A DNA stretch of 31,088 bases, from the NCBI GenBank assembly GCA_017394765.1, contig JAFPXF010000049.1:1-31088 (forward strand), given 5' to 3'. A program made the translations under genes and the position numbers. Within the stretch, counting starts at the first letter, position 1. Every line of letters begins with the position of its first letter. The DNA is from Bacteroidales bacterium. GTDB lineage: Bacteria > Bacteroidota > Bacteroidia > Bacteroidales > WCHB1-69. The notes under the pieces were generated by a model. The model searched no databases. It had not been told where the DNA came from and saw only the letters and a list, made by a program, of their open reading frames with translations. This document shows, piece after piece, positions 25,207 through 31,088 of this stretch.

Positions 25207-26370
25207 TTACAGAGAAGCCTTCAGAATCTCCAAGATGTCTTGCTCATTGAGCGACGCCCAGGCATTCTCAAGGCCCTCGTTGACAGCGATGTGGTGTGCC
25301 ATCTCGCCGAGGCGCTGGTTGTCGATGCCCACTTCGCGCAACGACATGGGAATGCCGATCCCTTTGAAGAAGTCATAAGTCTTCTGAATAGCCAGCTCCG
25401 CAATCTCCATCGGAGCCAGGTTGGCGTCAATGCCAAACAACATGGTGCCGTATGTCACAAAACGGCCCACCGTCTTCTCGTTGAGGATGTGCTTCATCCA
25501 ACGAGGGGTGATGATGGCGAGGCCCTCGCCGTGGGTAATGTCGTAGTATGCGCTAAGAGCGTGCTCGATGCCGTGCATGGGCCAGCCGCTGTGTCCGTTG
25601 CCATTGCAGAAAATGCCATTGCAAGCCAACGTGCAGGTGTAGAACACCTCGGCGCGCGCTTCATAGTCGTTCGGATTGTCCAGCACCTTGGGTGCATTGA
25701 GCATCAAGCTCTTCAGGGCCGCTATGCACATGCCATCGTTGAGGATGGTGTTTGGTTCGGCGAAGAACTGCTCCATCACATGATTCATAGCGTCGGCGAT
25801 GCCTGCGCGCGTGTGCTTCGGCGGGATGGTAAACGTGTACTCCGGGTCAAGCAGGGAGACGGCTGGATAGAGGTGCGGGTCGATGTAGCCGACCTTGTCA
25901 TTGGTTTCGGTGCGAGAAATGACGCTGGCGGCGTCATACTCGCTGCCGGTGGCCGCCAAGGTCATGATATCGACGATGGGCAAGGCAGCCTGTGTCTTCA
26001 CTTGGTAGGTAATGAGGTCCCACGGCTCGCCATCGTAGCAGGCGCCCGCCGCGATGGCCTTGGAGCAGTCGAGCACACTGCCGCCGCCCACGGCAAGAAT
26101 CACGTCAACAAGATGCTCCTTGCACATCTGCACGCCCGGCACCACGCTCTGCGTGTATTTCGGGTTGGGCTCGATGCCCGGAAGTTCGAAGACCTCAAAG
26201 TCCTCCAAAAGATTCTTAACCTTGTCGTAGAGGCCGTTGCGCTTGATGCTGCCGCCACCATAGGTCATTAAAACACGTTTGCCGAAAGGTTTCATCACCT
26301 CGGGCAACTTTTCCACCACACCCTTGCCAAACACAATACGGGTGGGTGTGCAATAACTGAAATTGATCAT
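25207..26370 (-). CDS. yqhD: Iron-containing alcohol dehydrogenase, YqhD/BdhA type (NADPH-dependent aldehyde reductase)
   Basis: Reduces aldehydes to alcohols with NADPH in the cytoplasm; family members detoxify or ferment short-chain aldehydes. The 387-residue length equals that of E. coli YqhD. The N-terminus (TPTRIVFGKG), the cofactor-binding YGGGS (about 37-41) and AVGGGSVLD (about 93-101), and GIEPNP (65-70) all match the family. Metal ligands are in place: D193 and H197 in IADAMNHVMEQ, H266 in GWPMHGIEH, and H280 in YDITHGEG. The start is the ATG at 26370, about 70 bases after a -7 box. It stands alone between terminators. Substrate is not deducible. Confidence 0.93.
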   Translation of the reverse strand: MINFSYCTPTRIVFGKGVVEKLPEVMKPFGKRVLMTYGGGSIKRNGLYDKVKNLLEDFEVFELPGIEPNPKYTQSVVPGVQMCKEHLVDVILAVGGGSVLDCSKAIAAGACYDGEPWDLITYQVKTQAALPIVDIMTLAATGSEYDAASVISRTETNDKVGYIDPHLYPAVSLLDPEYTFTIPPKHTRAGIADAMNHVMEQFFAEPNTILNDGMCIAALKSLMLNAPKVLDNPNDYEARAEVFYTCTLACNGIFCNGNGHSGWPMHGIEHALSAYYDITHGEGLAIITPRWMKHILNEKTVGRFVTYGTMLFGIDANLAPMEIAELAIQKTYDFFKGIGIPMSLREVGIDNQRLGEMAHHIAVNEGLENAWASLNEQDILEILKASL

Positions 26371-26439
26371 CTCTTAAGTTTGTTAATTTATGAAGTCATG
26401 AATAATAGTCAAAACCAAACATCCGCCCCATTCGCGTGG

Positions 26440-26447
26440 CAAAAATA
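26440..26447 (-). promoter_or_regulatory. -7 box of the yqhD-type gene
   Basis: The minus strand reads TATTTTTG, about 70 bases upstream of the ATG at 26370, giving a leader of roughly 60 bases. The patatin gene stop lies 60 bases further upstream. Confidence 0.5.
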
Positions 26448-26506
26448 CCATTTTTTCCTTTATAACCCGTTTTCCCAAGAACACACTATCCCGCAACTGC
26501 CGACCG

Positions 26507-29080
26507 CTAAAAGTCGAACCCGATGCTCAAATAGGCGCCCCATCGGGCGGGCCGGCCATTGGCCGACCAATGCACGTTGAACAATATCGGCCCGATAAGC
26601 GACTTGTGACCGTACTGAAGGACAAAACAATAATCCGTGGGACGTACATAATCAGCCCCGTGTATATGTTCACCGTTTTTATCGAACAAGACGTATGCCT
26701 TATAGAGGGAAGTAATGAACGAGATGTAATCTTTACGCCCGATTTGGTAGCGCAGATCCATCCTGGCAACTGCAGTGGTATTGCTGCCGTACACGGCTTG
26801 CAACACATTATAGCCCACATACGAGAGCTGATTTTTGATAAATTCCCCATCGCGCACACCTCCGACAAAAATCTGATGGACATCATTGTGTGCCGAAACT
26901 TCCCGATTGAAACTGGAAAAATCCAAGGTCTGCATAGAGGCCAAACTCCCGGAGAGCATGATAACAAAACGGTTGACCACGGGTATGACACCCTTGATGT
27001 GCATGTTGAAGTTATGGTAACGGAGAATATACCCTTCCGGGGTCTTGCTGTGAAAGACCAAGTCATATCGTCCGCCGACATCAACACCATGAGTGGGGAA
27101 ATATTTGTCATCGGTATTGTCGTATGTCCCCTCCACGAAAAATGACAAAGCATGGTTATCCCAACGATTCCTGTACATATATGCCGCGCCTTCCATATAA
27201 TAGTCGTATTCATTGACGGCATCATTTGCTGTGCTGTCGTCAGACATATAATTCAAGAACATGGTGGTCAATGCATACGGCATCATGTTCAGTTCAAACC
27301 CTCCTTTGTAATAACCGTTATGCAGCCATTGATTGTCTCTGATATAGAGCTGCAGCCGGTTGTTCCAGTAGCTGTATGTGCAAAGCGTGTTGAGGATATA
27401 ATCGGATATCATGGAATGAAGAGGACTGATTCTCAATTGGGTGTAGTATGATTTAATATCCGCTCCGAATGCGGGGCCGCGACGCGGGACGTAATAGAGG
27501 TCCATTTCGCCCTTGAGGTTCTTGCCGATGACGGCGGAGGCATCGAATTTGAAGCCGTACGGTTTACGGCTGTTGAATCCGAAATTGAGTCCCAGCGAGA
27601 TCAGATCGTGGGAGGTGAACCGCAGTCCGACACCCACCTGGTGAATGGGGCTTCGCTCGCCCTTGAACACCAAGGTGTATGGTTCGTGCGAACCTTCAAC
27701 CCGATAGGAAGCGTTATTGAAGAGTCCGCTGCCATAGAGCACGGCCAATGCATTCTCAATATCATCGCGATTGTAACGCTTTCCCGTGTCCAACTCGATG
27801 TTCCGCAGAAGGAATTCCGTAAGCTCGCTGCTGATCCCGTCGAAACAAATCTTGCCGACAAGAATGTCCTCTTCGGCGATGTTCACCCCCCGATGTTGTT
27901 TCTTTTGGTCTTTCATCTCCTGCGACCGGGCAAGTCCGGGCGTCACAGCACGTAGGATAACTTGCAAGCTGGAGTCCTGCTGTCTTGCGGCATCCTTTCC
28001 CCGGCGGATACACTCGACAATGTTCTTGGTTTGGAAACTGAACATGTTCATGCCATCCATATTGGGGTGGATATAGACATTGGCGAGCGGCCTGTTGTGG
28101 TCGAAGGCCTCCTTGCCCATGAGCGCGATGTTCTGTTGCAGCAGTTTGCCCACGCCATTAACCTCCTCGTACCCTCTCGGCTGGCTCAAGTCAACGCCAA
28201 TGACATAGTCGGCGCCCATAGCGCAAGCCATGTCAGTAGGGAAATTGTTGCGCGTGCCGCCATCCACGAGCACCATATCCTTCTTGCGCACCGGTGCGAA
28301 ATAAAGCGGGATGGACATTGTGGAGCGCATCGCCTCCGTCAGGCAGCCGCTAGTCCAATACTTGGCCTTCAAGGTCACAAGGTCCGTAGCTACGCAGCAA
28401 TAGGGAATAGGCAAATCGGAGAAGTTCATGGAGTCCTGATAGCCGACCGTAAGACTATTGATCAGGTTATAGACATTGTATCCATAAAGAATGCCTTCCG
28501 GCATGTTGGCGGCAATGCCTTGCCGGAGAGTCTGCTCACCGATGTCGGAAGAGGCGTTTTGGTCCCCTTCATTGATTTTCACGCTCTCTTGATATCTCTT
28601 CAGGAGCTCACGTCCATGCCATTTTTTGTCGTTTTCATAATAGAGCGGAATACGCAGGGTGTAAGTCTCGTTGTACTTGCGTCGCCGGTAGTTGAGTTTT
28701 TCCGTAGGCACGAAATCACTCATCATCACACCCCAGTTCATGTTGACGAGGATGGTGTCGATGAGGGCAGCGGGATAGCCCATGGCGTAAAGGCCACCGA
28801 CGAGCCCGCCCATGCTGGTGCCGAGCACCATGTCAACGGGGATGCCGAGTTCCTCGATATATTCAAGCGCGCCCACATGGGCAGCGCCTTTGGCGCCACC
28901 GCCCGCCAACACCACGGCCACGGTGGGTCGGAACTTGCGAATGGAGTCCATCTTTTGCCGCATCCGGGCGACAGCCATCGAATCAGCCGCAGGATCGATG
29001 CTGGTGGTGGCAAGGTTGTACTGAGCATGGGCAGTTATGAACAACAGAAAAGAGCCTATAATAATTAACAATTTCCTCAT
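26507..29080 (-). CDS. Patatin-like phospholipase fused to an Omp85-type barrel (PlpD-like)
   Basis: An 857-residue outer-membrane protein. Signal peptide MRKLLIIIGSFLLFITAHAQ is followed by a patatin domain (about 52-330) with oxyanion loop GGGAKG (60-65), nucleophile S89 in GTSMGG and the dyad Asp D273 in VDGGTRNNFP. Then come a POTRA-like domain with VGKICFDGISSELTEFLL and YNRDDIENALAVLYGSGLF, and a C-terminal beta-barrel of about 380 residues ending GFDF, as BAM substrates do. Families with this layout (type Vd, PlpD) display or release a phospholipase at the cell surface. The dyad and oxyanion loop are intact, so lipase activity is likely. The start at 29080 begins the signal peptide and lies after a -7 box; the ORF extends to 29164 through it. 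Confidence 0.93.
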   Translation of the reverse strand: MRKLLIIIGSFLLFITAHAQYNLATTSIDPAADSMAVARMRQKMDSIRKFRPTVAVVLAGGGAKGAAHVGALEYIEELGIPVDMVLGTSMGGLVGGLYAMGYPAALIDTILVNMNWGVMMSDFVPTEKLNYRRRKYNETYTLRIPLYYENDKKWHGRELLKRYQESVKINEGDQNASSDIGEQTLRQGIAANMPEGILYGYNVYNLINSLTVGYQDSMNFSDLPIPYCCVATDLVTLKAKYWTSGCLTEAMRSTMSIPLYFAPVRKKDMVLVDGGTRNNFPTDMACAMGADYVIGVDLSQPRGYEEVNGVGKLLQQNIALMGKEAFDHNRPLANVYIHPNMDGMNMFSFQTKNIVECIRRGKDAARQQDSSLQVILRAVTPGLARSQEMKDQKKQHRGVNIAEEDILVGKICFDGISSELTEFLLRNIELDTGKRYNRDDIENALAVLYGSGLFNNASYRVEGSHEPYTLVFKGERSPIHQVGVGLRFTSHDLISLGLNFGFNSRKPYGFKFDASAVIGKNLKGEMDLYYVPRRGPAFGADIKSYYTQLRISPLHSMISDYILNTLCTYSYWNNRLQLYIRDNQWLHNGYYKGGFELNMMPYALTTMFLNYMSDDSTANDAVNEYDYYMEGAAYMYRNRWDNHALSFFVEGTYDNTDDKYFPTHGVDVGGRYDLVFHSKTPEGYILRYHNFNMHIKGVIPVVNRFVIMLSGSLASMQTLDFSSFNREVSAHNDVHQIFVGGVRDGEFIKNQLSYVGYNVLQAVYGSNTTAVARMDLRYQIGRKDYISFITSLYKAYVLFDKNGEHIHGADYVRPTDYCFVLQYGHKSLIGPILFNVHWSANGRPARWGAYLSIGFDF

Positions 29081-29129
29081 AAGCACAACTAAAAAAGAAG
29101 ACAAAAACGCTGCATCACAAATGTGCCTG

Positions 29130-29137
29130 CAAAGGTA
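29130..29137 (-). promoter_or_regulatory. -7 box of the patatin gene
   Basis: The minus strand reads TACCTTTG, matching TAnnTTTG, 49 bases before the ATG at 29080. It excludes the longer start at 29164. Confidence 0.6.
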
Positions 29138-29167
29138 GAAAAAAAACATAACATCGGAAGACACAAT

Positions 29168-29202
29168 GAACCCCGAAAGTTTTTTTCCAACTTCCGGGGT
29201 TC
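29168..29202 (-). terminator. Hairpin downstream of the MBG/FISUMP gene
   Basis: The arms 29168-29181 and 29189-29202 form a 14-bp stem around a 7-base loop. On the minus strand it is fully paired with one G-U, while on the plus strand one A-C mismatch remains, so it is best suited to transcripts from the upstream minus-strand gene. No U-tract follows. Confidence 0.65.
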
Positions 29203-29235
29203 AGTAAAGATAAACTTGTTTCTATCAGCGTGCCG

Positions 29236-31088
29236 TTACTTCTTCTGGACACAACGGATGCTGTAGCCGAAGCCCTTCATGCTATCCACAATCAAACCCT
29301 CGGAACAGTAGTAGTTGAGGACGAAGTTCTTGGCCATGGAGGAACCGGTGCTGTAATCGACAGCCCAGAAGTGGGTCTCGCCCAGCAGGTTGAAATAGCG
29401 GTTGACGCTGCCGTCGTAGTAGCCGGCGCCGTAGGCGTTGAACTTGTTGGGGGCCGTGCCCTGCTTGCCAGGCAGCCACACCAGCGTGGACGGGCTCTTC
29501 ACGAGGCCGGCGTCCGCTCCGGAAGCCACATACATATCCATGTAGTCCTCCACCGTGGGCAATGCCCAGCCGGCAGGACAGATGCCCTGCACGTATGTCC
29601 CGGCAGGCCACAGGGAGTCAACCGGCACCGCAGTGTCGTCGCCCTCGGGCACACGGGCGGCAGAGTACCAGCTGTACAGCTTGCCGTACACATTCTCCAA
29701 CGAGTCGTTGTGGTTGTAGTATGTGTAATTGGCTATCTCGGTGCCGTCGCTGTAGTACTTGCTCCGCAGGTTGGGAACCGTCCAGCAGTTGCAGCCGATA
29801 CGCTCTGACGGGTATCTGTTGCCTTCATAGTCGATGGCCGTGTCGCACTCTGGATAGTTCACCGTGACAGTCTGCTGGCAGGTGGTCATCGCATTGCCGC
29901 AGGCGTCAAGCAGACTCCAGGTGATGTAGTGGGTGCCCACCGGCATCGGGTTCTGACCTGCCAGGTCGTTGACAATGGTCGTGTTGGCAACCGGCGGGGT
30001 CACCGTGGCCGTCTCCGGCAGGGTCACCATCGTGTCGCAACGCCCGTACCAGAGCGTGATGGTCAGGTCGGCGGGACAGACAAGCGGCGTGGTCACATCC
30101 GTCACACGGAGGGTACCGTCCACATAGTGGATGTCGTAGCAGTCTGTCACATTTTCAGCATCGGAGACATGCATGATGACGGCATTGGCAACTTCGCTGG
30201 CACTCTGGCCCACGCAAAGCTGCGAACCGCTCACGTCAATGTGGGTGAGGTTGTCGGTGCTGGCAATGCTGCCGTTTGTGATGTCGTAGCCTGGAGCTGG
30301 CAGGTCGGTGATCAGAAGCGGAGTGCCGTCATAGACCTTCTCGCCGCTCTTGGCGGTGAATTCGATCGGGCGCTTGATGATATGCAGCACCACATAGAAC
30401 TCGGGAGTGTAGTTCGATGTCACACTGGTCGGGCCGAAGCCACTGTTGTAGGCATGCAACTCGTCCATCGCGCGCAGGAACCGGTTGTCGCGGCAGTAGT
30501 AGTCGCCCACCCAGTACCCATCGGAGGTGACCGTGCCGGAGGTGACCACATCGCCATTCTCCAGACCGTTGTAGGTCAGCTGGTCGTAAGACACCGTGAA
30601 CGGCGTGCCGTCATAGACTTTCGTGAATTCACCCGTGATGATCAGTCTCTTCTTGTTGATCACCTGTCTCAGGTCGTAGGTCACATTGTAGTTGCCGATG
30701 CCGTTGTGCGTAGCGAACGGAGTCGTCACATCGGCGGAGGCGGAAGCCACGCTGTCGATATAGGTGTTCACATCGGCGGCGGAGCTTGTCACCACGCCGG
30801 CGGTGATGTAGTCACCGGACACAAGGCCGGTGATCGTGTAGCCGTCGGTTGTGGCCATGTAGTCGCTCACGAACGGTGTGCCGTCATAGACCTTCGCGGT
30901 GTCCAGCTTGATGAGCAGGGCGGCGGGTGTCACTGTCAGGGTGCCGTTCACCGTCGTCACGCAGTAGTCCGCAGCGGCTTCGCCGGAAGCCAGCGTGTAG
31001 CTGAACGTGTTCGGCGTGCTGCCCACGTTGGTGATGGAGGCGAAGTTGCTGTAGGTGGCCGCCTTGCCGGTCAGCCAACCGCTACCGG
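29236..31088 (-). CDS. Large secreted MBG-repeat protein with C-terminal FISUMP domain (5' end outside window)
   Basis: The frame is open to the right edge, so only the last about 616 residues are visible. At least three MBG/YDG-type repeats with the KVYDGTP signature occur near 30885, 30610 and 30330, about 275-281 bases apart, and a fourth is cut by the edge (TFSYTLASG). An HYR-like domain follows (VCPADLTITLWYG, then DACGNAMTTCQQTVTVNY). The C-terminal FISUMP domain has IGCNCWTVPNLR, YGKLYSWYSAARV, GICPAGWALPT and a closing FGYSIRCVQKK. FISUMP proteins are abundant secreted proteins of unknown function in Bacteroidetes and Fibrobacter. No T9SS sorting domain follows, so any export signal must lie upstream or be of another type. 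It shares its strand with the patatin gene, but a hairpin and a -7 box lie between them. Confidence 0.9.
   Translation of the reverse strand, partial: GSGWLTGKAATYSNFASITNVGSTPNTFSYTLASGEAAADYCVTTVNGTLTVTPAALLIKLDTAKVYDGTPFVSDYMATTDGYTITGLVSGDYITAGVVTSSAADVNTYIDSVASASADVTTPFATHNGIGNYNVTYDLRQVINKKRLIITGEFTKVYDGTPFTVSYDQLTYNGLENGDVVTSGTVTSDGYWVGDYYCRDNRFLRAMDELHAYNSGFGPTSVTSNYTPEFYVVLHIIKRPIEFTAKSGEKVYDGTPLLITDLPAPGYDITNGSIASTDNLTHIDVSGSQLCVGQSASEVANAVIMHVSDAENVTDCYDIHYVDGTLRVTDVTTPLVCPADLTITLWYGRCDTMVTLPETATVTPPVANTTIVNDLAGQNPMPVGTHYITWSLLDACGNAMTTCQQTVTVNYPECDTAIDYEGNRYPSERIGCNCWTVPNLRSKYYSDGTEIANYTYYNHNDSLENVYGKLYSWYSAARVPEGDDTAVPVDSLWPAGTYVQGICPAGWALPTVEDYMDMYVASGADAGLVKSPSTLVWLPGKQGTAPNKFNAYGAGYYDGSVNRYFNLLGETHFWAVDYSTGSSMAKNFVLNYYCSEGLIVDSMKGFGYSIRCVQKK

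Noticed and set aside
25177..26271. 364-codon plus-strand ORF opposite the alcohol dehydrogenase gene
   Set aside because: YqhD-type metal ligands and length are intact on the minus strand, so the antisense frame is a shadow.
27962..29068. 368-codon plus-strand ORF opposite the patatin gene
   Set aside because: The patatin-Omp85 protein has intact motifs on the minus strand. The antisense ORF has no recognisable domain, signal or promoter.

Overview
The window is a piece of a Bacteroidota chromosome, most likely order Bacteroidales. Several genes have upstream boxes matching the Bacteroidetes sigma factor -7 element TAnnTTTG, placed 20 to 65 bases before the start codon. Secreted proteins end in type IX secretion (T9SS) type A sorting domains. 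Family content is also typical: DUF2851, a patatin-Omp85 fusion, a FISUMP/MBG protein, a streptopain-like C10 protease and a YqhD-type alcohol dehydrogenase. I cannot name the genus.

Layout. (1) 1-13425, plus strand: the 3' end of a large T9SS-secreted protein, then dsbD (thiol-disulfide transfer), lnt (lipoprotein N-acylation), and a 3067-residue secreted protease of the C10 family. The protease start codon overlaps the lnt stop. Its C-terminal two thirds is an array of 32 cysteine-paired 49-residue units with four 80-residue spacer domains. (2) 13460-20617, housekeeping: DUF2851 (minus), yraN (plus), rnpB RNA and dnaN (both minus), then pyrE and atpH-atpA-atpG (plus). (3) 20723-25138: a UPF1-like SF1 helicase, a 5'-truncated low-molecular-weight phosphatase remnant (minus), a small outer-membrane beta-barrel protein, a two-copy hairpin repeat, and an S41 peptidase lipoprotein. 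(4) 25207-31088, minus strand: YqhD-type alcohol dehydrogenase, patatin-Omp85 fusion protein, and the C-terminal part of a large MBG/FISUMP surface protein that runs off the right edge.

How they fit together. The housekeeping block handles replication (dnaN), tRNA processing (rnpB), pyrimidine synthesis (pyrE) and energy (F1 delta, alpha and gamma subunits). Around it lie envelope and secretion genes. The most striking object is the giant protease. Its repeat array keeps reading frame and unit length exactly (147 bp per unit, and a 669 bp higher-order period) and carries about 75 cysteines. It follows dsbD and lnt on the same strand, and the left-edge gene ends in the same repeat-plus-sorting-domain arrangement. 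A cysteine-rich surface stalk carrying a protease, made next to a periplasmic thiol-transfer gene, is an inference from this layout and not a demonstrated system.
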